A stretch of DNA of 64,000 bases, taken from Balneola sp. MJW-20 (GTDB lineage: Bacteria > Bacteroidota > Rhodothermia > Balneolales > Balneolaceae). The stretch spans positions 62,001 to 126,000 of the forward strand of contig NZ_JBFNXW010000003.1 in the NCBI RefSeq assembly GCF_040811775.1. Direction: 5' to 3'. The notes under the pieces were generated by a model that did not search any database, was not told the origin of the DNA, and saw only the letters and a list, made by a program, of their open reading frames with translations. The translations under genes and the position numbers were made by a program. Shown here one piece after another: positions 56,491 through 64,000 of the stretch; the first letter of the stretch is position 1, and every line of letters starts with the position of its first letter.

Positions 56491-57897
56491 ATGTCCACCT
56501 ACAAATTTTACGAACAGGTAAATAAGAATTTTGATAAAGCAGCGGTTTACACCCGCTTTGACAAAGGCCTGCTGGCACAGATCAAGATCTGTAATACGGT
56601 CTATCACGTTACCTTCCCTGTCAGAAGAGACGACGGAAGGATCGATGTAATCGAAGGATGGCGTGTTGAGCATAGTCAGCATAAACTTCCTACCAAGGGA
56701 GGGATCAGATATTCTCATAAAGTGGATGAAGATGAGACCATGGCTCTCGCTGCACTTATGTCTTACAAATGTGCACTTGTTGATGTCCCCTTTGGTGGAG
56801 CAAAGGGTGGTGTTAAGATCAGTACCCGTGATTATTCGGAATCAGAACTGGAAAGAATTACACGAAGATATACTTACGAGCTGATCAAAAAAGGGTTTAT
56901 TGGTCCCGGAGTTGATGTTCCGGCGCCGGATTACGGAACAGGTGCCCGCGAAATGGGGTGGATCCTTGATACATACCGGCAGATGAAGGATGATATTAAT
57001 GCAGAAGGTTGTGTGACCGGAAAACCGATACAGCAGGGAGGGATACGTGGACGTACGGAAGCTACCGGCCGCGGGGTTTATTTCGGAATACGGGAAGCAT
57101 GTAATATTAAGGAGGATATGAAAGCTCTGGGACTGGAAACCGGAGTAGAAGGAAAGACCTTTGTAGTTCAGGGACTCGGTAACGTAGGGTATCATGCAGC
57201 TAAGTATCTGACAGAAGCCGGCGCCAAGATGGTTGGTGTGGCAGAAATGGAAGGTTCTATTTATGATGAAGATGGGATCGACCTGGAAAAACTTGTTCAA
57301 TTCCGCAAAGAGACCGGTAGTATAATCGGTTTTGGCGGCTCAAAAGAACTTCCTAATCGCTCGGATGCACTGATCGCTGAATGTGATATTCTGATCCCGG
57401 CAGCACTGGAAAGTCAGATCACCGGAGATAATGCCCATGCTGTGAAAGCGAAGATCATTGCAGAAGCAGCTAACGGACCTACTACTTCGGATGCCCATGA
57501 GATCCTCAAAGAACGGGGTGCTCTGATTCTTCCGGATACCTACCTGAATGCTGGTGGTGTGGTGGTATCCTATTTTGAGTGGTTAAAAGATATTCAGCAT
57601 GTACGCTATGGCCGTATGAGCAAGCGATATGATGAAACCAGCTATAAAAAGATCCTGAAGGTTATCGAGGGTCTGTCTGACCGGAAGTTTACAGAAGAGG
57701 AACTGGGTGACCTTGCTAAAGGAGCGGATGAATACGACCTGGTAGATTCCGGACTGGAAGAGACCATGATCACTGCGTATCAGCAGATCGTAGATATTCG
57801 CCGTGAACATAACCTGACCGATCTAAGGACTGCGGCCTTTATCAATGCCATCAACAAGATCGGGATCATGTACGAACAGATGGGGATCTTTCCCTGA
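56491..57897 (+). CDS. gdhA: Glutamate dehydrogenase
   Basis: Hexameric Glu/Leu/Phe/Val dehydrogenase of 468 residues, interconverting glutamate and 2-oxoglutarate with ammonia. Motifs: KLPTKGGIRYSHKV, MSYKCALVDVPFGGAKGGV (substrate Lys), PAPDYGTGAREMGWI, Rossmann VVQGLGNVGYHAAKYL and NAGGVVVSYFEWLKD. Contains a segment GKPIQQGGIRGRTEATGRGV typical of the family. The cofactor cannot be read with certainty. It precedes the SSS symporter gene. Confidence 0.94.
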   Translation: MSTYKFYEQVNKNFDKAAVYTRFDKGLLAQIKICNTVYHVTFPVRRDDGRIDVIEGWRVEHSQHKLPTKGGIRYSHKVDEDETMALAALMSYKCALVDVPFGGAKGGVKISTRDYSESELERITRRYTYELIKKGFIGPGVDVPAPDYGTGAREMGWILDTYRQMKDDINAEGCVTGKPIQQGGIRGRTEATGRGVYFGIREACNIKEDMKALGLETGVEGKTFVVQGLGNVGYHAAKYLTEAGAKMVGVAEMEGSIYDEDGIDLEKLVQFRKETGSIIGFGGSKELPNRSDALIAECDILIPAALESQITGDNAHAVKAKIIAEAANGPTTSDAHEILKERGALILPDTYLNAGGVVVSYFEWLKDIQHVRYGRMSKRYDETSYKKILKVIEGLSDRKFTEEELGDLAKGADEYDLVDSGLEETMITAYQQIVDIRREHNLTDLRTAAFINAINKIGIMYEQMGIFP

Positions 57898-57903
57898 TCC
57901 CTC

Positions 57904-57921
57904 TCAGCCTGAAGAGGCTGA
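57904..57921 (+). terminator. Small hairpin between gdhA and the symporter gene
   Basis: TCAGCCT/AGGCTGA with a four-base loop, without a T run. It might slow transcription but is not a clear terminator. Confidence 0.3.
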
Positions 57922-57948
57922 AGTTTACCGGATCACGGTCATTTATCA

Positions 57949-59445
57949 TTGGAAGAATTCAACACCATATCCATTGAAGGCAGCGGCTATGTAATTGCTG
58001 CGTTCATAGGTTACCTCGTATTGCTTATCGGTATAGGGATCTATGCCTCCCGTTTCTCTTCGGCCGGTATCAGTGAATTCTTTATTGGCGGAAGAAAGAT
58101 GAACCGCCTGGTTGTGGCGCTTTCCGCGGTAGTGTCTGGCCGCAGCGCCTGGCTACTCCTGGGAGTGACCGGAATGGCTTATACACAAGGTGCCTCGGCA
58201 CTCTGGGCAGCATTCGGATATATTGTAGTAGAATGGTTTCTCTTCATGTACTATGCCCGAAGGCTCCGGCTTTTCTCCGAAAAATATGATTGTATTACCG
58301 TGCCGGATTTCTTTGCCGAACGGTTTGACGATAAGAACGGCTTGTTACGACTCATTCTGGTATTCATATTTCTGGTTTTCATGGTAAGTTACGTATCGGC
58401 CCAGTTTGTAGCCGGGGGTAAAGCCTTTGCCTCCAGCTTCGGACTTACGCAGAATACCGGCGTGATCCTCACGGCGATCATTATTCTTCTCTATACCGTT
58501 CTGGGTGGTTTTCTGGCTGTCAGTCTGACCGACACTATTCAGGCTTTTTTTATGATCATTGCACTGGTTTGTCTTCCTTTAATTGCCATTCAGGATCTCG
58601 GAGGCTGGCAGGTATTTATAACGGAATTAAGTCTTCAGGACGCAACTATGATCGATCCGATGGCGCTGGGTTTTGGGGCTTTTATTGGGTTTGTTGGAAT
58701 AGGGCTGGGCTCGCCCGGAAATCCGCATATCCTTTCTCGTTATATGGCTATTGATGATGCAAAGCAGCTCAAATATGCGGCAGTGGTCGGCACGATCTGG
58801 AATGTGATGATGGCCGGTGGTGCGGTTCTAATCGGTATGGTGGGAAGAGTCTATTTTCCGGAAGTAAGTATGTTACCCGGTGCAGATACGGAGAACCTGT
58901 ATCCCCTGCTGGCTCAGCAGCAACTGCACCCGATCCTTTTCGGGGTAGTGGTGGCCTCGATCTTTGCTGCGATCATGTCTACTGCCGACTCCCAGCTGCT
59001 GGTTGCAGCATCGAGTGTGGTCCGGGATGTGTATGATAAGCTGCTGAAAAAAGATGAGGAGATCCCGCAAAAAAAGCTGGTGCTTTACAGCCGTTTAGTA
59101 GTGGTTCTGCTGGTAATGGCAGCACTGGTATTTGGACTGGTAGCCCAGAATATTGTTTTCTGGCTGGTCCTTTTTGCCTGGGCGGGACTTGGAGCTTCTA
59201 TAGGACCGACCTCAATTCTGGCCTTATACTGGAAGAAAACTACAAAGGCAGGGATCATTGCCGGACTTCTGACCGGAACTACGGTGACCATCATCTGGTA
59301 TTTTGTGCCGGCGCTGAAAGCAAATTTATATGAACTGATACCAGCTTTCTCTCTTAGCTTACTGGCCACCTGGGGAGTGAGTAAGATCACATCGGTACCG
59401 GAAAATGTGGAAGAACATTTCGAAGATATGATCTCCAAAGATTGA
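57949..59445 (+). CDS. Sodium:solute symporter (SSS family, PutP-like)
   Basis: 498 residues, about 13 transmembrane helices. SSS features: IGIYASRFSSAGISEFFIGG, VVSGRSAWLLLGVTGMAYTQ, GSPGNPHILSRYMAIDD (sodium site) and ASIFAAIMSTADSQLLVAASS. The closest wording is to sodium/proline symporter PutP. Together with proline dehydrogenase at 31 kb it fits proline use, though the genes are far apart. The start is a TTG at 57949. Its stop and the convergent neighbour's stop share one TGATCCGGATCA palindrome. Confidence 0.93.
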   Translation: MEEFNTISIEGSGYVIAAFIGYLVLLIGIGIYASRFSSAGISEFFIGGRKMNRLVVALSAVVSGRSAWLLLGVTGMAYTQGASALWAAFGYIVVEWFLFMYYARRLRLFSEKYDCITVPDFFAERFDDKNGLLRLILVFIFLVFMVSYVSAQFVAGGKAFASSFGLTQNTGVILTAIIILLYTVLGGFLAVSLTDTIQAFFMIIALVCLPLIAIQDLGGWQVFITELSLQDATMIDPMALGFGAFIGFVGIGLGSPGNPHILSRYMAIDDAKQLKYAAVVGTIWNVMMAGGAVLIGMVGRVYFPEVSMLPGADTENLYPLLAQQQLHPILFGVVVASIFAAIMSTADSQLLVAASSVVRDVYDKLLKKDEEIPQKKLVLYSRLVVVLLVMAALVFGLVAQNIVFWLVLFAWAGLGASIGPTSILALYWKKTTKAGIIAGLLTGTTVTIIWYFVPALKANLYELIPAFSLSLLATWGVSKITSVPENVEEHFEDMISKD

Positions 59446-59451
59446 TCCGGA

Positions 59452-60057
59452 TCAGGCCTTCATTTTAGGAAGGGAGAGGTTTTTCCGGATAGCAACTGTT
59501 CGTATGATTATGATCACGGCAGTAGTTAAAAGATAATTCAGGTTTTCGGGCAGCCCGGAATATATTCCCAGGTAGAAAACAACGGCTCCGGTGAGGCAGG
59601 CCGTTGCATAGATCTCTTTTCGGAATATCAGGGGAATTTCACGACAAAGGATATCCCGTATCACTCCTCCAACCACGGCGGAGATCATTCCCATAGTACC
59701 TGCGATAAAAGGATTAAAGCCGAAAGAAAGAGCTTTTTCCATACCGGTCATGGTGAAAAGAGCGATCCCAATAGTGTCAAAAATGAACAGCGTATTAGTA
59801 AAATTATCCAGCTTCTTTCCCGCCAAATAGGTGAAGGGCAGTGCAGCCAGTATCACTATTGGATAAGACATATCTGACATCCATGTGATAGGATGATTGT
59901 CGAGCAGGAGGTCGCGAACGGTTCCCCCGCCTATGGCCGTAACGAAGCCGATCACAGAGGCGCCGAATATGTCCATATCATTTCGAGCTGCCATACGAAT
60001 ACCACTGATGGCAAATACGAAAGTACCGGTAAGATCCAGGATATAGATCAGATCCAA
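59452..60057 (-). CDS. Trimeric intracellular cation (TRIC) channel family protein
   Basis: 201 residues, seven hydrophobic helices formed from two similar halves: GTFVFAISGIRMAARNDMD plus FVTAIGGGTVRDLLL, and AGTMGMISAVVGGVIRDIL. This YadS/UPF0126 duplication is the bacterial TRIC family, forming potassium-permeable channels. It is 35 bases downstream of mrp on the same strand and convergent with the symporter gene. Confidence 0.92.
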   Translation of the reverse strand: MDLIYILDLTGTFVFAISGIRMAARNDMDIFGASVIGFVTAIGGGTVRDLLLDNHPITWMSDMSYPIVILAALPFTYLAGKKLDNFTNTLFIFDTIGIALFTMTGMEKALSFGFNPFIAGTMGMISAVVGGVIRDILCREIPLIFRKEIYATACLTGAVVFYLGIYSGLPENLNYLLTTAVIIIIRTVAIRKNLSLPKMKA

Positions 60058-60092
60058 AGAGCCTCAGAGTATTCGGTGATCGGTGGTTGTCA

Positions 60093-61217
60093 TCAGGGGC
60101 GGAATTTGATCTCTACTTTTTCCGTAGGACCTTCTTTGGCTTTTCTAAGCGCCAGCTGTTGTTCCATATTTCCTGCAGCTTCCATGAATGCCGTTGCGGC
60201 TGCGGAATCTTTATCGGCAAGTACAATGGGCTTGCCATTATCGCCGCCTTCACGCACGGTCTGTTCCAGCGGGATCTCTCCAAGTACCGGAACATTCAGT
60301 TCCTGTGCAAGCAGAGTAGCGCCGCCTTTTCCAAAGATATGATATTTTTTATCCGGCATATCCGGGGGCACGAAATAAGCCATATTCTCAATGACTCCAA
60401 GCACTGGGACTTTCACTTTCTGAAACATAGCGACCCCCTTACGGGCATCATCCAGGGCCACAGTCTGAGGAGTGGATACGATAACCGAACCGGTCAGAGG
60501 TACGGTTTGTACAATAGTAAGTTGTATGTCACCGGTTCCAGGAGGCAGATCCATGATCAGGTAATCCAGTTCTCCCCACTCCACATCGGTCATGAATTGT
60601 TTAATGGCACTGGTAGCCATTGGACCCCGCCAGACCATAGCTTGATTCACATCCACCAGAAAACCCATTGAAACCAGTTTAATCCCGTATTTTTCCAGTG
60701 GGATCAGCTTCTTCTGAGTGGTAATATTCGGGCGATCAAACAGATTGAACATAGTCGGTATACTAGGTCCGTAGATGTCGGTATCCATCAGTCCTACTTT
60801 AAAGCCTTTTTCAGCGAGAGTTGCGGCAAGGTTTACGGCTACCGTAGATTTGCCTACACCCCCTTTACCCGAAGCTACAGCGATTATGTTTTTAACACCC
60901 GGAAGAACTTCCTGTTGTTGCTGAGGCTGTTCTGCCTGTTGTTGTTCTTCTGCTCCTCGTTTGAGGGAAATATTGACGCCGGTCTGAATATCCACCACAG
61001 CGTCTTTGTCAATGAATTTGTGTATAGCATTCTCACAAGCTGTTGTGAGAGCCATCTCCAGTTTATCATTCTTCTCGGGAAACTCAAGGGTAAAGGAAAC
61101 GTACTTTTCCTGAACAAGTATATCCTGTACCATATTCAGGGAGATGATATCCTTTTTTTCCTGAGGGTGTAGTACCTGAGACAGAGCTGATTTGACCTGC
61201 TCTTTATTTATAGCCAT
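60093..61217 (-). CDS. mrp: Mrp/ApbC-type iron-sulfur carrier ATPase
   Basis: 374 residues. An N-terminal MIP18-like (DUF59) domain (KSALSQVLHPQEKKDIISL) is joined by a Gln-rich linker (EEQQQAEQPQQQQEV) to the P-loop domain with the deviant Walker A ASGKGGVGKSTVAVNLA and LIMDLPPGTGD. The CxxC used for cluster binding in many homologues is not visible in the C-terminal part, so its cluster binding may differ. It is followed by the TRIC gene. Confidence 0.91.
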   Translation of the reverse strand: MAINKEQVKSALSQVLHPQEKKDIISLNMVQDILVQEKYVSFTLEFPEKNDKLEMALTTACENAIHKFIDKDAVVDIQTGVNISLKRGAEEQQQAEQPQQQQEVLPGVKNIIAVASGKGGVGKSTVAVNLAATLAEKGFKVGLMDTDIYGPSIPTMFNLFDRPNITTQKKLIPLEKYGIKLVSMGFLVDVNQAMVWRGPMATSAIKQFMTDVEWGELDYLIMDLPPGTGDIQLTIVQTVPLTGSVIVSTPQTVALDDARKGVAMFQKVKVPVLGVIENMAYFVPPDMPDKKYHIFGKGGATLLAQELNVPVLGEIPLEQTVREGGDNGKPIVLADKDSAAATAFMEAAGNMEQQLALRKAKEGPTEKVEIKFRP

Positions 61218-61366
61218 ATAATTTTTAGAATTTTAGGTGAATTCCGTGTTTGAATTCCGCCCGAAAGATACGGATTATGTTGGAGTCATGAATTCAAACA
61301 GTATAAAGAAGAAAATAAATCCTGCTGCTTATGAAGTTGTATGAATCATGTTTACATATAAATCTG

Positions 61367-61374
61367 TAAATTTG
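61367..61374 (+). promoter_or_regulatory. Possible -7 box (TAAATTTG) for the cupin-gcvT-comB group
   Basis: TAAATTTG matches TAnnTTTG and lies 23 bases before the cupin ATG, giving a leader of about 18 bases. A TTG is further upstream than usual (27 bases). Confidence 0.4.
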
Positions 61375-61397
61375 TCCCAAATAAACAGACGGACAGA

Positions 61398-61760
61398 ATG
61401 TCTTCATACTTAAAGGTTACCGATCCTGAACGGATACCTGTTCCGGGTAATAAGATCATCGAGGAGTATATCGGGCGGATCAATACGGATTCAGCAGATT
61501 ATTCCGTAGCTCATATGATCGCTCCACCGGGTTGGTCAGAACCTTCACAACAACCTGATTTTGATGAATTTACTATAATGATTCGTGGCAGAATGCATAT
61601 GATCATTGATGAGGATGAAGTAATTTTAAAACAGGGTGAAGTGATTTTAATAAAAAAAGGAAGCAGAGTGCAGTACTCTAATCCATTTAAAGAGGAAAAT
61701 GAGTATTGGGCGGTTTGTGTACCGGCATTTAGTCCCGAATCAGCTAACAGAGATCATTAA
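61398..61760 (+). CDS. Cupin-domain protein
   Basis: 120-residue single cupin barrel: PPGWSEPSQQPDFDEFTIMIRGRMHM and VILKQGEVILIKKGSRVQYSN (split by a turn). The usual HxH is replaced by Gln/Asp-rich residues, so metal binding is uncertain. It starts a plus-strand group leading to gcvT, only 7 bases away, but the shared pathway is not evident. Confidence 0.85.
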   Translation: MSSYLKVTDPERIPVPGNKIIEEYIGRINTDSADYSVAHMIAPPGWSEPSQQPDFDEFTIMIRGRMHMIIDEDEVILKQGEVILIKKGSRVQYSNPFKEENEYWAVCVPAFSPESANRDH

Positions 61761-61767
61761 AAAGACC

Positions 61768-62862
61768 ATGGCGAAGAGAACCCCATTTTATTCAGTACAT
61801 CAGGAAAGCGGTGCAAAAATAGTGGATTTTGCCGGATATGACATGCCGGTCCAGTATGAGGGTATTAAATCAGAACACCATTCGGTCAGAGAAGCCGCAG
61901 GTATGTTTGACGTATCTCATATGGGAGAATTTTTTGTGCAGGGCCCGAATGCCCTGAACCTGATCCAGAAGGTCTCTGTGAATGACGCATCAAAATTGAC
62001 GATAGGAAAAGCACAATACAGCTGTATGTGCTATGAGGATGGCGGCATCGTGGATGACCTGATCATCTACCGGCTTGGGGAAGAAGAATACATGCTGGTG
62101 GTAAATGCGAGTAACATTGAAAAGGATTTTGACTGGATTGCTTCGCAGAATGATATGGGTGCTGATCTGGAAAACCGGTCGGATGACTATGCTCTGCTGG
62201 CCGTACAGGGTCCTAAGGCTCCGGATACACTTCAAAAACTGACCGATACGGATCTGAGCAGCATTGGGTTTTATTCATTCAAGACCGGGAAGCTCGCCGG
62301 GACCGACATGATCATCTCGGCAACCGGTTATACCGGTGAGAAGGGATTTGAATTATATTTTAATCATAATGAGGCTGATCCCGAAGCAGTATGGGATGCG
62401 ATCATGGAAGCAGGAGAAGAATTTGGAATACAGGCCTGCGGGCTGGGCGCGAGAGATACCCTGCGGCTGGAGATGGGTTATGCCTTGTACGGAAATGACA
62501 TCACCCAGAAGACACATCCGCTGGAAGCACGGCTGGGGTGGATCACAAAATTTGATAAGGGTGATTTTGTCGGTAAAGAGGCTTTGCTTGAGAAAAAAGA
62601 ACAAGGACTGAAAAGAAGGCTGGTAGGTTTTGAGGTGGAAGATCAGCGGGCAATTCCACGACACGGATATGATATTCTAGACGAAAATGATAATGTGATC
62701 GGTGAGGTAAGCAGCGGAACCATGTCGATCACACTGGGTAAAGCTATAGGGATGGGATACGTAGACACCGGGCATGCAGCTGAAGGAACAGAGATCTATA
62801 TAGCTATCCGCAAAAAACGCGCAAAGGCGATCGTTTCGAAGCCTCCTTTCATAAACAAATAG
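61768..62862 (+). CDS. gcvT: Aminomethyltransferase (glycine cleavage T protein)
   Basis: 364 residues. Transfers the methylene group to tetrahydrofolate in glycine cleavage. Family markers: FAGYDMPVQYEGI, AGMFDVSHMGEFFV, GGIVDDLIIYRL, TGYTGEKGFELYF and ACGLGARDTLRLEMGYALYG. I use the ATG at 61768; an upstream in-frame start overlaps the cupin gene. The P and H protein genes are not in the window. comB begins 6 bases later. Confidence 0.95.
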   Translation: MAKRTPFYSVHQESGAKIVDFAGYDMPVQYEGIKSEHHSVREAAGMFDVSHMGEFFVQGPNALNLIQKVSVNDASKLTIGKAQYSCMCYEDGGIVDDLIIYRLGEEEYMLVVNASNIEKDFDWIASQNDMGADLENRSDDYALLAVQGPKAPDTLQKLTDTDLSSIGFYSFKTGKLAGTDMIISATGYTGEKGFELYFNHNEADPEAVWDAIMEAGEEFGIQACGLGARDTLRLEMGYALYGNDITQKTHPLEARLGWITKFDKGDFVGKEALLEKKEQGLKRRLVGFEVEDQRAIPRHGYDILDENDNVIGEVSSGTMSITLGKAIGMGYVDTGHAAEGTEIYIAIRKKRAKAIVSKPPFINK

Positions 62863-62868
62863 GGTAAG

Positions 62869-63606
62869 ATGCCAGAATTAAGCTATATAGACGTATACTA
62901 TTCCATCCATGGTTTTCAGGAAGAAGACCTGCGGGGGAAAACAGCCGTGGTTATTGACGTGCTGCGTGCCTCGTCTTCTATTGTAACTGCTTTAAGCAGG
63001 GGGGCAAAAAGGATCATACCGGTTGCAGATATGGAAGAGGCAGTCAAGATTGCCAGTCCTATGGACTCCAGGGATTATCTGCTTTGCGGCGAAAAAGACG
63101 GAAATAAGATTGAGGGATATCATCTTGGAAACTCCCCGCTGGAATATGTGCCTGACGTGATCGGAAATAAGACGCTTATATTCAATACTACCAACGGCAC
63201 TAAAGCGATCCGAAAAGCTTCTCTGGCCAATCAGGTTTATGTGGGAGCATTTTTGAATCAACAGAGTATACTTAATGCAATTAATGAACACGATGATGAA
63301 GTTGTACTGATCTGTTCGGGCTGGAGAGGAAGACTCTCACTGGAAGACGCACTGTTCGCCGGATCACTGGTTCATCATCTATCTAATGGAGTAATGAGCG
63401 ATCAGCTGAAAGACAGCGCTAAGATCGCTTTTGGTCTGTTTGAAAGGTTCGGACAGGATCTTGAAAAGACCATCGGTGAAAGTGATCACGCCAAGAGACT
63501 GGCAAAGCTGGTACCGGAAGGAGATATTCCCTTTTGCTGTAAGGTGGATGAATTTGATACCTTACCAGCAATGAAAGATGGGATATTAACAGACATAAAT
63601 GGCTAA
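62869..63606 (+). CDS. comB: 2-phosphosulfolactate phosphatase (ComB family)
   Basis: 245 residues. Motifs VVIDVLRASSSIVTALSRGA, GEKDGNKIEGYHLGNSPLEY, NTTNGTKAI and CSGWRGRLSLEDALFAG are those of the ComB family, which dephosphorylates 2-phospho-3-sulfolactate. In archaea this serves coenzyme M synthesis; in bacteria the purpose is often unclear and may concern sulfolactate or a related sulfonate. It is in a tight run with gcvT (6 bases) and overlaps ftsK by 8 bases. Confidence 0.92.
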   Translation: MPELSYIDVYYSIHGFQEEDLRGKTAVVIDVLRASSSIVTALSRGAKRIIPVADMEEAVKIASPMDSRDYLLCGEKDGNKIEGYHLGNSPLEYVPDVIGNKTLIFNTTNGTKAIRKASLANQVYVGAFLNQQSILNAINEHDDEVVLICSGWRGRLSLEDALFAGSLVHHLSNGVMSDQLKDSAKIAFGLFERFGQDLEKTIGESDHAKRLAKLVPEGDIPFCCKVDEFDTLPAMKDGILTDING

Positions 63607-64000
63607 AAAGAAAGTAAATACTGCGACCAATACCCCGGGTCTGGATGAAAATCGTAAGGTAGAGATCATTGGCATTATCGTTATGTCGATCGCTGCCCTG
63701 CTGGGTTTAAGCATCCTTTCCTACACGGCATCCGACTATCAATACGCCAGAAGTATATCTTTTGTGGACCTTTTCAATCCGGATGCCACATCAAGGCTGG
63801 TAAAAAACTGGCTGGGACCGGTTGGAGCTTATTTGTCGCATTACCTGGTACATTCCATGTTCGGTTATATGTCAATGATCCTGGCCCTGATCATTGGTTA
63901 CCACGGCTGGCATACTTTCCGCCGGCGGGATAACAAGCAGCTTTGGTGGATCACCCTGCTGAGCACCTGGTCCATGATCCTGCTGTCTACATTTATAGGC
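63599..64000 (+). CDS. ftsK: DNA translocase FtsK, N-terminal part (3' end cut by window)
   Basis: 134 codons are visible. It begins MAKKKVNTATNTPGLDENRK and contains at least three hydrophobic helices (VEIIGIIVMSIAALLGLSIL, MFGYMSMILALIIGYHG, WWITLLSTWSMILLSTFIG) with a loop beginning SYTASDYQYA, the layout of the FtsK/SpoIIIE 4TM domain that anchors the motor at the septum. The motor domain lies outside. It starts inside the comB gene (8-base overlap). Confidence 0.88.
   Translation, partial: MAKKKVNTATNTPGLDENRKVEIIGIIVMSIAALLGLSILSYTASDYQYARSISFVDLFNPDATSRLVKNWLGPVGAYLSHYLVHSMFGYMSMILALIIGYHGWHTFRRRDNKQLWWITLLSTWSMILLSTFIG

Overview
This 64 kb window is a dense, mainly housekeeping stretch of a bacterial chromosome. 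I read it as Balneolota (Balneolaceae-like, Rhodothermota/Bacteroidota superphylum). Supporting signs are: a Bacteroidota-type C-terminal sorting domain on a secreted metalloprotease; the rpmB-rpmG-DUF4295 trio; Bacteroidota-style promoter boxes (TAnnTTTG with an upstream TTG) at several genes; frequent starts without a clear Shine-Dalgarno; and moderate GC. The assignment is inference from gene content, not from a marker-gene search. No insertion sequence, prophage or CRISPR array is visible. No gene-free gap exceeds 300 bases. The longest are 51913-52192 (nothing firm seen, presumably the sigma-factor promoter and the dinB 3' side), 5495-5757 (decayed tRNA fragment) and 14573-14840 (divergent promoters and DnaA-box-like sites).

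Layout. 1-5.3 kb: PhoB/PhoR-like two-component pair, GDP-mannose pyrophosphorylase, a metal-dependent hydrolase operon on the minus strand, glutathione peroxidase. 5.4-5.7 kb: tRNA-Asp plus a broken partial copy of it. 6.6-15.4 kb: an origin-proximal-looking block of mnmG-rsmG (with two perfect parS sites), a WYL regulator, gyrB-gyrA on the minus strand, and rpmB-rpmG-DUF4295 on the plus strand, with two DnaA-box-like sequences between gyrB and rpmB. 15.5-22.8 kb: yqeY, cvpA, tyrS, exonuclease III, MarR regulator, methyltransferase, uvrB, and a fused chorismate mutase/prephenate dehydrogenase. 22.9-33 kb: secreted metzincin and lipoprotein, a minus-strand cluster (VOC protein, TlpA thioredoxin, iodotyrosine-deiodinase-like flavoprotein, membrane metallopeptidase, proline dehydrogenase), and a beta-helix DUF4097 protein. 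33-45 kb: uvrA, two tandem outer-membrane barrels, an ABC exporter pair, small envelope proteins, MscS, a GAF/fRMsr-like protein, MarC, DinB-fold protein, AGCS symporter. 45-56 kb: large DUF5117-type metalloprotease, two tandem aat-like genes, an ECF sigma/anti-sigma/periplasmic-protein operon, DNA polymerase IV, dipeptidase, small membrane proteins. 56-64 kb: glutamate dehydrogenase, SSS-family symporter, TRIC-family protein, Mrp ATPase, cupin, gcvT, 2-phosphosulfolactate phosphatase-like protein, and the start of ftsK.

How it fits together. Nucleotide-excision repair (uvrA, uvrB), translesion synthesis (dinB) and exonuclease III give several DNA-repair functions. Amino-acid import and catabolism recur (AGCS symporter, SSS symporter, proline dehydrogenase, glutamate dehydrogenase, gcvT) alongside three large predicted extracytoplasmic metallopeptidases, consistent with a peptide-degrading marine heterotroph. 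The items most worth a second look are the parS palindrome spanning the mnmG stop and rsmG start, the deiodinase-like enzyme with a conserved E-Y-K lid triad, the sigma/anti-sigma operon with an internally duplicated periplasmic protein, the tandem aat pair, the E. coli-type fused TyrA, and the interrupted tRNA-Asp copy. I did not find a clear new defence or mobile system.
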